NCBI RefSeq assembly: GCF_026586805.1
Contig: NZ_JAPFHA010000001.1
Coordinates: forward strand, 248,001 to 312,000
Origin: Niveibacterium sp. 24ML
Lineage (GTDB): Bacteria; Pseudomonadota; Gammaproteobacteria; Burkholderiales; Rhodocyclaceae
Length of the DNA stretch: 64,000 nucleotides
Reading direction: 5' to 3'
Positions 1-7,430 of the stretch are shown piece after piece. How positions within the stretch are numbered: the first letter of the stretch is position 1; each line of letters opens with the position of its first letter. Under the pieces are notes generated by a model, which saw only the letters and a list, made by a program, of their open reading frames with translations, had not been told where the DNA came from and did no database searches. A program made the translations under genes and the position numbers.

Positions 1-574
1 TTTCGACGTTTGCCGACTGGTGGACCGGGGCGATCCGGTGCATCCGTTCGCCCTGTTTTCCGGCCTCAAGCGCAACCCGCGGCAACTGTTGATCCTGGGC
101 TTGATCTATTACGTTGGCAGCGCGCTCGCCCTTGGCGTGACGACCCTGATTGACGATGGCCTTTTGCTCGACGTGATGCAGGGTCGCAAGAAGGTGGACG
201 ACGCCACGCTCGACGCTGGCAATCTGCTGCGTTCCGCCCTGCTGCTGATCGTGCTGACCCTGCCCGCGCTGATGGCCAACTGGTTCGCGCCCCTGCTCTC
301 GGGCTGGAGCCAGGTGCCCGCGGTCAAGGCCGCGTTCTTCAGCTTTGTTGCCTTCTGGCGCAACTTCAGCGCTTTCCTGGTGTTTGGTCTCGGCATGATG
401 GTGGTGTTCTGGCTGATCCCCGGCATTGCGGCCGCGATCGTGACCATGGCCTCCCCCATGCTGGGCGCCTCACTTGCAATGATGCTGCCGCTGTTCATGG
501 TGCCAGCGCTTTACGCAGCGTTCTACGCCAACGCTCTGGAAGTCTTCCCCGGCTTGCGGGATGCAGCCGTCTGA
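1..574 (+). CDS. BPSS1780-family membrane protein, 5' end cut off by window edge
   Basis: The frame is open from base 2 and runs off the left edge, so the true N terminus is missing; the GTG at 20 is internal. What remains is a very hydrophobic protein with about four membrane segments. The motif LFSGLKRN followed by a membrane segment has counterparts in two full-length proteins of this window (LLAGFKHR in the gene at 24715, LFAGFREK in the gene at 25599), so I place it in the same family, which has no known function. Its stop codon overlaps the start of nadD by 14 bases, suggesting translational coupling. The family assignment is an inference from pattern similarity. Confidence 0.7.
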   Translation, partial: FDVCRLVDRGDPVHPFALFSGLKRNPRQLLILGLIYYVGSALALGVTTLIDDGLLLDVMQGRKKVDDATLDAGNLLRSALLLIVLTLPALMANWFAPLLSGWSQVPAVKAAFFSFVAFWRNFSAFLVFGLGMMVVFWLIPGIAAAIVTMASPMLGASLAMMLPLFMVPALYAAFYANALEVFPGLRDAAV

Positions 575-1238
575 ACGCGCGCCGCTGGGCATCCTCGGCG
601 GCACCTTCGACCCGATCCACAACGGCCACCTGCGGCTTGCCGAAGAGGCCGTCACGCAGTTGGGCCTTGGTCGGATCCGGCTGATTCCCGCCGGGCGCCC
701 GGCCCACCGCGGCGCCCCGGGCGCCAGCGCTGCGCAAAGGCTGGACATGGTGCAGCTTGCCGCCGCCGAGAATCCGCGCCTGGAAGTCGATGCCGCCGAA
801 GTCCTGAGCGAAGCGCCCAGCTACACCGTGCCAACGCTTGAACGCTTGCGCGCCGAGCTGGGTGATGCGCGCCAGCTCGTACTGCTGCTGGGCGCTGACG
901 CATTTGCCGGCCTGCCAAGCTGGCACCGCTGGACCACCCTGTTCGAACTGGCCCACATTGCGGTGGCCACACGGCCGGGCCATACGCTTGAGCTTGCCGC
1001 CCTCTCACCCGCGCTGGCCGAGCAATGCCGCCAGCGTGAAAGCGCCGCCGATGCGCTGCAGGCGCGCCCCCACGGCTGCATCGTGCGCTTTCCGATCACT
1101 GCGCTCGACATCTCGGCTACCGCCATCCGCACCCTTTGCGCCCGCCGTGAAAGCCCGCGCTACCTGTTGCCGGAGGGGGTTGTCGACTATATTGCCCAGC
1201 ACGGCCTTTATCTTGAACCGGAGGAAAACGCTTTCTGA
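561..1238 (+). CDS. nadD: Nicotinate-nucleotide adenylyltransferase
   Basis: This enzyme transfers AMP from ATP to nicotinate mononucleotide, giving deamido-NAD in NAD synthesis. The 225-residue protein opens with the nucleotidyltransferase signature GGTFDPIHNGH (residues 13-23), whose HxGH histidines bind ATP phosphates, and ends with the family's ISxTxIR motif (here ISATAIR) before a C-terminal VVDYI segment. Length is normal for NadD. It starts inside the 3' end of the upstream membrane-protein gene, and its last base is shared with the ATG of rsfS, so it is part of a tightly coupled operon nadD-rsfS-rlmH-maf. Confidence 0.95.
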   Translation: MQPSERAPLGILGGTFDPIHNGHLRLAEEAVTQLGLGRIRLIPAGRPAHRGAPGASAAQRLDMVQLAAAENPRLEVDAAEVLSEAPSYTVPTLERLRAELGDARQLVLLLGADAFAGLPSWHRWTTLFELAHIAVATRPGHTLELAALSPALAEQCRQRESAADALQARPHGCIVRFPITALDISATAIRTLCARRESPRYLLPEGVVDYIAQHGLYLEPEENAF

Positions 1239-1609
1239 TGAACATCTCAACGCTCGAAAAACTCGTTGTTGACGCCCTTGAGGACATCAAGGCCAAGGAC
1301 ATCGAAGTCATCAACACCACCCGCCTCACCGCGATGTTCGACCGCATCGTCATCGCCAGCGGCGATTCAAACCGCCAGACCAAGGCGCTCGCCCGCAATG
1401 TGCAGAACAAGGTGCTCGAAGCCGGCGGTCATGTGGTGAGCATGGAAGGGCAGGACACCGGCGAATGGGTGCTGGTCGATCTGGGCGACATCGTCGTTCA
1501 CGTCATGCAGCCTGCCGTGCGCGCCTACTACAACCTGGAAGAAATCTGGTCGCACACGCCGGTCCGCCATCGGCCGCATGAGGCCGACGCCCGCCACGAA
1601 ACGTTCTGA
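1238..1609 (+). CDS. rsfS: Ribosomal silencing factor RsfS
   Basis: RsfS binds ribosomal protein uL14 on the 50S subunit and blocks subunit joining when nutrients are short. The 123-residue protein has the compact single-domain fold expected, with the conserved C-terminal stretch [11 protein letters not shown] followed by YYNLEEIW, which is diagnostic of the family. Its ATG overlaps the nadD stop and its stop overlaps the rlmH start by one base, the usual nadD-rsfS-rlmH order of proteobacteria. Confidence 0.95.
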   Translation: MNISTLEKLVVDALEDIKAKDIEVINTTRLTAMFDRIVIASGDSNRQTKALARNVQNKVLEAGGHVVSMEGQDTGEWVLVDLGDIVVHVMQPAVRAYYNLEEIWSHTPVRHRPHEADARHETF

Positions 1610-2079
1610 TGCGTCTGCTGATCATTGCCGTCGGCACCCGCATGCCCGGCTGGGTCGACGAGGCCTTTGGCGACTTCGCCAAGCGCATGCCGCGCGAATG
1701 CGCGCTCGAACTGCATGAAGTCAAGGCCGAACCGCGCAGCGGTGGCAAGACGGCCGAGCAGATGATGGCGGCCGAGGCCGAACGTATCCGCGCTGCGCTG
1801 CCGCCACGCGCGCATCTGGTGATTCTGGACGAACGCGGCGAAGACCTCAGCACCAAGTCGCTCGCGCAACGCCTTGAGCGCTGGCTTGGCGAAGGCGACG
1901 ATGTGGCGCTGGTGATCGGCGGGCCCGATGGGCTCGACCCCTCGCTCAAGCAGACGGCGCACGAAAAGATCCGTCTTTCGTCGCTGACGCTGCCGCACGC
2001 AATGGTTCGGGTGCTGCTCGCCGAGACGCTCTACCGTGCCTGGAGCGTGACGAAGAACCACCCGTACCACCGCGAGTAA
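1609..2079 (+). CDS. rlmH: 23S rRNA pseudouridine-1915 N3-methyltransferase
   Basis: RlmH methylates pseudouridine 1915 in helix 69 of 23S rRNA, working as a SPOUT-fold dimer. The protein is 156 residues, the normal size. It shows the SAM-binding knot residues around LVIGGPDGL and the hallmark C terminus NHPYHRE needed for activity. It follows rsfS with a one-base overlap. Together with rsfS it forms a pair acting on the large ribosomal subunit. Confidence 0.95.
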   Translation: MRLLIIAVGTRMPGWVDEAFGDFAKRMPRECALELHEVKAEPRSGGKTAEQMMAAEAERIRAALPPRAHLVILDERGEDLSTKSLAQRLERWLGEGDDVALVIGGPDGLDPSLKQTAHEKIRLSSLTLPHAMVRVLLAETLYRAWSVTKNHPYHRE

Positions 2080-2096
2080 GGCGCAGGACGACCCGC

Positions 2097-2708
2097 ATGC
2101 TGCCACCCAGAATCTACCTCGCCTCGCGCAGCCCGCGCCGGCGCGAGCTCTTGCACCAGATCGGCATTGCCTTCGACACCCTGCTGTTCCGTGCGCCACC
2201 GCGCGAAGACGCCGACGTGAACGAAGACGTGCTACCCGGCGAAGAGCCGGTCGACTATGTGGTGCGCGTGGCACGCGCCAAGGCGCAGGGCGGCTGGACG
2301 CGGCTGGCCTGGCGCAGCCTGGTACCGCACCCGGTCCTGTCTGCCGACACCACGATCGATCTGGACGGCGAGATCATTGGCAAGCCGGTAGATACGGCCG
2401 ACGCCGCGGCGATACTGCACCGCCTTGCTGGCCGCACGCACCGGGTGCTCACGGCCATCGCGATGGCAGACGGGCAACGGATCGAACACCTGCTCTCGGT
2501 CAGCGAAGTGCGATTCGGTGAACTCAGCGAGGAACAGATCCAGCGCTACATCGCCACCGGCGAGCCGATGGACAAGGCCGGCGCCTACGGCATTCAGGGC
2601 CGCGCGGGCGCCTTCGTGGCCGAGATCCGCGGTTCCTACACCGGCATCGTCGGCCTGCCGCTGCACGACACTGCGCAATTGCTGCGCAGCTTCGACTACC
2701 CGGTCTGA
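2097..2708 (+). CDS. maf: Maf-family nucleoside triphosphate pyrophosphatase
   Basis: Maf proteins hydrolyse non-canonical or excess nucleoside triphosphates (dTTP, UTP or modified bases) to monophosphates. The 203-residue protein starts with the family signature LASRSPRRRELL (residues 8-19), has the catalytic SADTTIDLDG region near residue 80 and the C-terminal GSYTGIVGLPL motif. A 17-base gap separates it from rlmH. The window gives no evidence on substrate; the SRSPRR form resembles the dTTP/UTP (YhdE) subgroup. It ends the first operon, facing the diguanylate cyclase gene. Confidence 0.9.
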   Translation: MLPPRIYLASRSPRRRELLHQIGIAFDTLLFRAPPREDADVNEDVLPGEEPVDYVVRVARAKAQGGWTRLAWRSLVPHPVLSADTTIDLDGEIIGKPVDTADAAAILHRLAGRTHRVLTAIAMADGQRIEHLLSVSEVRFGELSEEQIQRYIATGEPMDKAGAYGIQGRAGAFVAEIRGSYTGIVGLPLHDTAQLLRSFDYPV

Positions 2709-2719
2709 GGCGCGCGGCG

Positions 2720-2743
2720 GCGGCGCGCTTTGCGGCGCGCCGC
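2720..2743. terminator. GC-rich hairpin between convergent genes
   Basis: A 9-bp stem (CGGCGCGC at 2721-2728 with GCGCGCCG at 2735-2742, plus the flanking G-C pair) with a six-base loop sits between the stops of maf and the diguanylate cyclase. It has no T-run, so if it terminates transcription it is not a classical intrinsic terminator. Confidence 0.35.
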
Positions 2744-4309
2744 TCAGGCCGTATCGCTGAATACCCGCGTGTTGTTGCGCCCGTCTTTCTTGCCGGCATA
2801 CATCGCCGCGTCGGCACGGCGCATCAGCTCGTCGGGCGAATGGACAGCGCCGGAGACCACCGCCACGCCAATGCTGGCCCCCACCCTCGCCTGCGCCCCG
2901 CCTTCCAGCGGTATCGGCGCCAGCACGGCGTCGCGCACTTTCTCAAGAATCGTCAGGGCGGCGCGCGCTTCGGAAACCCCATCGAGCAGCAGCACGAATT
3001 CGTCGCCACCGAGCCGGGCCACTGTGTCGGTCCGGCGCACCGCCCGCTCAAGCCGCTGCGCCACGACTCTCAGCACATGATCGCCGGCCTCATGGCCCCA
3101 GGTGTCGTTCACCTGTTTGAACCAGTCCAGATCAATCATTGCCAGGGAGAAGCCGCGTGCGCTGTCGCGGGCGTGCTCGGCCACCATGTTGGCGAGGCGG
3201 CGGTTGAGGCCAAGGCGGTTCATCGCGCCGGTCAGGCTGTCAGTGGTCGCCAGTTCCTGTGCGGCCTCCTCGGCCCGCTTGCGGTCGGTAATGTCGTTGG
3301 CCAGACCCTGGAGCTCGCCGCCGCTCGCCGGCGTCAGCACGATCTGGATCCAGCGCTCCTGCCCGTCGTGCTCGCGCAGGGCGAAGTCTTCCGACACCGA
3401 GCGCTGCCGTTCGATGCAGCGTTGCTGCAAGGCGTTGAGCGCGGGCGCCAGCGATGGCAGGAGCTGCGCCAGGGTCGGCGCCGCAGCGCCAACGAGGGGC
3501 CCGCCCAGCACGCTCACGCAGGCGGGGTTCCAGGATTGCAGCCGGCCATCGTCGGCCAGCGTGAAGAGCCCGGTTTCAGCGTTCTCGAAAATCAGGCGCA
3601 TGCGCTGTTCGTCGCGCTCGCGCTGCGCGCGCAGCGCTCGCTCGCTGGCGATCAGGCCCGAGAAACCGCTGATCAGGTGATTGGTATCACGCACAAGCAT
3701 GCCCAGTTCGTCGGCGTCATGCCCGCGTGGCATCGGAATCTGCCCGCCGGCTCCCGCTTCGATGCGATGCAGACTCATGGAGATGCTGCGGATCGGCTGG
3801 GTGACGAAGTAGCCCACCGCGAGCAAGGCCGCCAGCACCACGGCCGCCGTCTGCGCCGCCAGGAGGCCGGCAATCCTGAGCGCGCTGGTGTAGACGCGCT
3901 CGCGTGTGTAGGTTTCGTTCGGTTCGACACGGATCTCGCACACGACTTGCGACTTCGAAAACGGCGAGTGCACTGCACGGCTGAGTACCGATGCCGCAGT
4001 GCGCGCCTCCCCTGCCGCGGCGATCACGCGCCCGTCAACCCGGATCTCGGCCCCGCGGAGGTAGGGATTCTTGACCAGCCCGGCGAGGGCCTGTTTGGCC
4101 AACTCGCGGTCGTCCACAAAGCAGGCGGTGCTGACCGCATCTTCCACCGCGTCGATCAGCGCTTCGCTCTGGCGTTGCATGAGCGCCCGTTCGGTGCTCA
4201 TCACGATGGGGATACTGACCAGGGCCGCACACAGGCCCGCCAGCCCACCCACCAGAAAGATGATCGCGGCTGCACGCAGGCGCAGGTTGCGGCGGAGCAG
4301 ATGGATCAC
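2744..4309 (-). CDS. Membrane diguanylate cyclase (sensor, HAMP, PAS, GGDEF)
   Basis: This protein should make cyclic di-GMP from two GTP. The 521 residues read in order: a membrane segment near residues 15-40, a periplasmic sensor region of about 120 residues, a second membrane segment, a HAMP linker, a PAS domain and a C-terminal GGDEF domain with the intact active site GGDEF. RRTD stands five residues upstream, which is the RxxD inhibitory site for product feedback. There is no EAL domain. I start it at GTG 4309, four bases beyond the stop of the upstream gene and preceded by GGGGAA; the longer frame would overlap that gene by about 60 bases. It is the last gene of an operon with a PstS-like protein and a porin-like protein, so the sensor may respond to a ligand delivered by them. 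Confidence 0.9.
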   Translation of the reverse strand: MIHLLRRNLRLRAAAIIFLVGGLAGLCAALVSIPIVMSTERALMQRQSEALIDAVEDAVSTACFVDDRELAKQALAGLVKNPYLRGAEIRVDGRVIAAAGEARTAASVLSRAVHSPFSKSQVVCEIRVEPNETYTRERVYTSALRIAGLLAAQTAAVVLAALLAVGYFVTQPIRSISMSLHRIEAGAGGQIPMPRGHDADELGMLVRDTNHLISGFSGLIASERALRAQRERDEQRMRLIFENAETGLFTLADDGRLQSWNPACVSVLGGPLVGAAAPTLAQLLPSLAPALNALQQRCIERQRSVSEDFALREHDGQERWIQIVLTPASGGELQGLANDITDRKRAEEAAQELATTDSLTGAMNRLGLNRRLANMVAEHARDSARGFSLAMIDLDWFKQVNDTWGHEAGDHVLRVVAQRLERAVRRTDTVARLGGDEFVLLLDGVSEARAALTILEKVRDAVLAPIPLEGGAQARVGASIGVAVVSGAVHSPDELMRRADAAMYAGKKDGRNNTRVFSDTA

Positions 4310-4313
4310 GCGT

Positions 4314-4751
4314 TCATTCCCCGAACGAATAGACGATGCGAACCCGCGCATCGACGAGGGTGCGGTCGACATAACCCACCCCCCCTGGATTGCGCGCCAC
4401 GAGATCCAGCACCTGGTCCGGGTTGTCGGCCTGCACCGGCGGCGACGCTTGGCCGGAAAAGGTCAGCCGCGCCCAGTAAGCCTTCACCTCGGCCAGATCG
4501 CGCGACAGCAGCCGCTGATAGAACAGCGCCTTTTCGCGCCCCGCCCCGCTGGCCAGGTCGATCGGCCGAGCCGCAGTGCCGCCAGGCAGCTTGCGTGCGC
4601 GCCCCATGTAAAGATTGATCACCTCGTCGCGACTCAGGCGTTCAACGCCGCTCGCGGGGCTGACGACCACCACCAGATCCAGCGCGCCGGCGCCGCCCGC
4701 CCACATCAGGAGGGTCGCGGCGACAAAGCATCGGATCGACATGCGGGCCAT
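4314..4751 (-). CDS. PstS-like periplasmic protein, short
   Basis: A 145-residue exported protein with an N-terminal signal peptide (cleavage probably after GAGA, near residue 23). The segments LSRDEVINLYMGRARKL and the C-terminal PGGVGYVD are typical of short PstS-like/phosphate-binding-like proteins that often accompany sensor proteins. It is much shorter than a transport PstS and no Pst permease is nearby, so a sensory or accessory role is more likely than transport. It lies between the porin-like gene (3-base gap) and the diguanylate cyclase. A second ATG lies three codons downstream. The ligand is unknown. Confidence 0.75.
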   Translation of the reverse strand: MARMSIRCFVAATLLMWAGGAGALDLVVVVSPASGVERLSRDEVINLYMGRARKLPGGTAARPIDLASGAGREKALFYQRLLSRDLAEVKAYWARLTFSGQASPPVQADNPDQVLDLVARNPGGVGYVDRTLVDARVRIVYSFGE

Positions 4752-4754
4752 GGC

Positions 4755-6005
4755 CTAGAACGCAAAATCGACGGTCGCACTGAGCACCGTCGTCTGGAAG
4801 GGCTGGGGCATGCCAGGCGGGACTACCCAGAGCACCAGACTGTGTGTGCCGCGGATCCGCTCGACCTGCGCCTTGAGGGCAAAGTTCTGCGCAAAGTCCC
4901 AGCGCACCCCAAGCGCATAGCTGCGCACATCATTCATGTTCGATTCAATCATGCGCGCCACCGCGTCTTCGAGCGGTGCGAGCACCGGCCAGGGCGGCAG
5001 GCCCGATGCTGGCGGCGCATCCGGCGAGTGCGCAGCGGAAATGTAGCCGTAGGGCGTGAACGCCCCCAGACGATAGCCGATCTGGGCAAAGCCGGCGTAA
5101 TAGTCCGGCAGTGAATAGGAGTCGGAGCTGAAGACACTGCCCGCGAACTGTGTCTGCAAGGGGCCGTCCTGATAGCCCAGCGCCGCCGCCCAGTAACCGT
5201 AACGCTTGTCCTTGACCGCAAGCTGCTCGGCCAGCGCCGGCCCGCCCGGAATGCCGCCATGGCGCAGCAGCTCGAAAACTTCGGGGAAGGGCAACTCTTC
5301 AGCCACCTCGATCCGCGAGTAGCCCAGGCGCGCAGTCCAGCGCTCGCTCAGGTATTCCAGGTAAGCACCGGCGATCGGCGAGCCGTCCAGCACGAACACC
5401 CCGCCCTGAGGATCGGCCGGGGCCTTGCCGCGCGCGGCGCCCAGGTAGGCCTTGGCGCGTACCACGTCGGCACCCAGCGGCCATGTGTAGCTGATGTCCG
5501 CACCATCGAAGGACTGCATCGGAATGCCGCCGTAGTAGTCCGGCGGCGGGCGAACCGTGAGGTAGGAATACCCCACGTTGGCCGAATCGGAAAGCGGGTA
5601 GATATCCAGCCCGAGCCGCCCGGCGCGCAGGCTCAGTGCGGCATCGGGCGTGTAACTCAGAAAGCCCCAGCTCAGCTCGGGCCGCCAGGAGGCGTCATAG
5701 CGATAGCGGACCAGCCCCTGGGCAACAGCCTCCCACTCGGGTGAGAGGCGATAGTTCAGTTGCAGGCCCAGTCGCGAATCCACCGACGCCGAGCCAGCCC
5801 CGCCCGAGACCCCGGTCGGCGCCTGCGTGGCATCGCGCCGAAACTCGTAGGTGTCCACCGAGGACCACGCGCCACCGAGGGTGCCAAAGCCACCCAGGCG
5901 CCAGGGCTGCTCGAACTCGCCCGCGCCGTCCTCGGCGAGTACCGCCAGGGCCGGGAACAGGCTGATCAACATGCACAGACACCGCCGCACAAACATGAAT
6001 CGCAT
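4755..6005 (-). CDS. Outer-membrane beta-barrel (porin-like) protein
   Basis: The 416-residue protein begins with a signal peptide (basic start, hydrophobic core ending PALAVLAE, about 25 residues) and continues with alternating hydrophobic/aromatic strands such as WRLGGFGTLGGAWS and YDASWRPELSWGFLSY. The C terminus VDFAF ends in phenylalanine, the signal for insertion of outer-membrane barrels. It is not a classical trimeric porin and I do not recognise the subfamily. It is the first gene of a three-gene reverse operon with the PstS-like protein and diguanylate cyclase, behind a sigma-28-like promoter (6048-6074). Confidence 0.75.
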   Translation of the reverse strand: MRFMFVRRCLCMLISLFPALAVLAEDGAGEFEQPWRLGGFGTLGGAWSSVDTYEFRRDATQAPTGVSGGAGSASVDSRLGLQLNYRLSPEWEAVAQGLVRYRYDASWRPELSWGFLSYTPDAALSLRAGRLGLDIYPLSDSANVGYSYLTVRPPPDYYGGIPMQSFDGADISYTWPLGADVVRAKAYLGAARGKAPADPQGGVFVLDGSPIAGAYLEYLSERWTARLGYSRIEVAEELPFPEVFELLRHGGIPGGPALAEQLAVKDKRYGYWAAALGYQDGPLQTQFAGSVFSSDSYSLPDYYAGFAQIGYRLGAFTPYGYISAAHSPDAPPASGLPPWPVLAPLEDAVARMIESNMNDVRSYALGVRWDFAQNFALKAQVERIRGTHSLVLWVVPPGMPQPFQTTVLSATVDFAF

Positions 6006-6047
6006 CCGCCACCCGTGAAACCGGCAGTCCGCTGCCGCGCTTCAGTC

Positions 6048-6074
6048 TTATCGGCCGGTTTTGCCGGCGCTTGA
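6048..6074 (-). promoter_or_regulatory. Sigma-28 (FliA)-like promoter of the porin/cyclase operon
   Basis: On the reverse strand TCAAGCGC (6074-6067) is followed after exactly 11 bases by GCCGATAA (6055-6048). The second element equals the FliA -10 consensus at all eight positions; the first matches TAAAGTTT only in its 5' half (TcAAG). Expected transcription start is near 6041, about 35 bases before the ATG at 6005. Confidence 0.5.
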
Positions 6075-6082
6075 GGGGCGGA

Positions 6083-7276
6083 TCAGGCGGCCTGCCCGGC
6101 GCAGTAGCCGCTGGCCCAGGCCCACTGGAAGTTGTATCCCCCCAACCAGCCGGTCACATCCATCACTTCGCCAACGAAATACAGGCCCGGCACCGACTTG
6201 GCCATCATGGTCTTCTGATCGAGCACGCGGGTATCGACCCCGCCGGCGGTCACTTCGGCCTTGCGGTAGCCCTCGCTGCCGGCCGGCACCAGTTGCCAGG
6301 CGTTGAGCTGTTGCGCGAGCTCGCGCAGCGCGCGGTCCGGTAGATCCGCCAGCGGCCGCCCGGCGTAGCCGCTGGCCGCCGCCCAATGCTCGGCCAAGCG
6401 GCGGGGCAGCCACTGCGCCAGCACGTTTTGCAACTGTTGTTTGTTGCCCGGCTTGGCGGCAAGCAGGGCAGCGGCCAGATCGATGTCTGGCGCAAGGTTC
6501 AGCGTAATGGCTTCGCCGGGGCTCCAGAACGACGAGATCTGCAGGATCGCCGGGCCAGACAGGCCACGGTGCGTGAACAGCAGGTCTTCGCGAAAGTGGC
6601 CGCGCCGCTTGCCGCTGCCGCCGGAAACCTCCACTTCGAGTGAAACGCCTGCCAACTCGGCAAACGGCGCCCAGTCCTTCGCTGCAAACGCCAGCGGTAC
6701 CAGCGCCGCGCGCGGCGTGATCAGCGGCAATCCGAACTGTTGTGCGATACGGAAGCCAAAATCGGTCGCGCCGATCTTCGGAATCGAGAGCCCGCCGGAG
6801 GCAATCACCAGCGAGGAAACGTCGATCACGCCCACGCTGGTTTCCAGGCTGAAGCCCGCCTCGCCGCGCGACACCGCCGCCACGCTGCACGGCCGCCGCC
6901 ATGCCACGTTGCCGGCATCGCACTCGGCGACCAGCAGATCGATGATGTCCTGCGCGCTGTGATCGCAGAACAGCTGGCCCTTGTGCTTCTCATGCCAGCG
7001 CACGCCGTGGCGCTCGATCAGATCGAGAAAGTCGCGCGAGGTGTAGCGCGACAGGGCCGAGCGGCAGAAGTGCGGGTTGTCCGAGAGGTAATTTGCCGGC
7101 CCCGCCTGCAGATTGGTGAAATTGCAGCGGCCGCCGCCGGAAATACGGATCTTCTCGGCCAGGTGCGCGGCGTGGTCGATGATGACCACCCGCCGCCCGC
7201 GTTGCCCCGCAACTGCGGCGGCCATCATGCCGGCCGCCCCGGCCCCGATTACTGCCACATCGAACTGTTCTGCCAT
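6083..7276 (-). CDS. BaiN/HI0933-type FAD-dependent oxidoreductase
   Basis: A 397-residue flavoprotein of the HI0933/YhiN family. It shows the Rossmann FAD motif VIGAGAAG near residues 8-15, the family signature ISGGGRCNFTN near residue 50, and the C-terminal second FAD contact GLYFVGEVMDVTGWLGGYN. The physiological substrate of these proteins in proteobacteria is unknown. I start at ATG 7276, which has GGAG eight bases upstream; a TTG four codons earlier coincides with that ribosome-binding site and is rejected. TAAGAT on the reverse strand about 25 bases upstream could be its -10 element. Confidence 0.88.
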   Translation of the reverse strand: MAEQFDVAVIGAGAAGMMAAAVAGQRGRRVVIIDHAAHLAEKIRISGGGRCNFTNLQAGPANYLSDNPHFCRSALSRYTSRDFLDLIERHGVRWHEKHKGQLFCDHSAQDIIDLLVAECDAGNVAWRRPCSVAAVSRGEAGFSLETSVGVIDVSSLVIASGGLSIPKIGATDFGFRIAQQFGLPLITPRAALVPLAFAAKDWAPFAELAGVSLEVEVSGGSGKRRGHFREDLLFTHRGLSGPAILQISSFWSPGEAITLNLAPDIDLAAALLAAKPGNKQQLQNVLAQWLPRRLAEHWAAASGYAGRPLADLPDRALRELAQQLNAWQLVPAGSEGYRKAEVTAGGVDTRVLDQKTMMAKSVPGLYFVGEVMDVTGWLGGYNFQWAWASGYCAGQAA

Positions 7277-7330
7277 TCCGCGCTCCAACTAAGCGCGAGA
7301 TCTTACCGGGCGAGGGCCCGGTCGGGCGGT

Positions 7331-7336
7331 TAGAAT
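7331..7336 (+). promoter_or_regulatory. Probable -10 element of rng
   Basis: TAGAAT lies 95 bases upstream of the rng start. No good -35 hexamer is visible. If used, transcription would start near 7343 and leave an 88-base leader containing the hairpin at 7368-7415. Confidence 0.35.
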
Positions 7337-7367
7337 GAATGCGCAACCCGCCGCTGCGGCGCCGCCG

Positions 7368-7415
7368 GTGTGCGATGCGGGAGCACCTCCGCAAGGGGAT
7401 GCTCTCGCATCACAC
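7368..7415 (+). promoter_or_regulatory. Long hairpin in the rng leader
   Basis: Bases 7368-7385 pair with 7400-7415 (16 pairs, one G-T, a two-base bulge at 7372-7373). Inside this, 7386-7389 pair with 7395-7398 around a five-base loop, so nearly the whole 48 bases are double-stranded. The gene upstream is transcribed the other way, so this cannot be its terminator. An element of this kind in front of an RNase E/G gene suggests autoregulation, by analogy with the structured rne leader of E. coli. Confidence 0.6.
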
Positions 7416-7430
7416 TTCGAAGCGCCAATC

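Noticed and set aside
2840-4618. Long open frame on the forward strand opposite the diguanylate cyclase
   Set aside because: It is the antisense of a gene with clear GGDEF, PAS and HAMP motifs; the frame has no recognisable domains and the Arg/His/Gly-rich composition typical of GC-rich shadow frames.
6054-6068. Hairpin GCCGG-TTTTG-CCGGC as terminator of the flavoprotein gene
   Set aside because: Only five pairs and no T-run; it coincides with the spacer of the FliA-like promoter, which explains the region better.
7335-7430. 32-codon N-terminal extension of RNase G starting at ATG 7335
   Set aside because: Family sequence starts at ATG 7431. The extension is Ala/Pro-rich and lies over the leader hairpin, whose pairing constrains the sequence.
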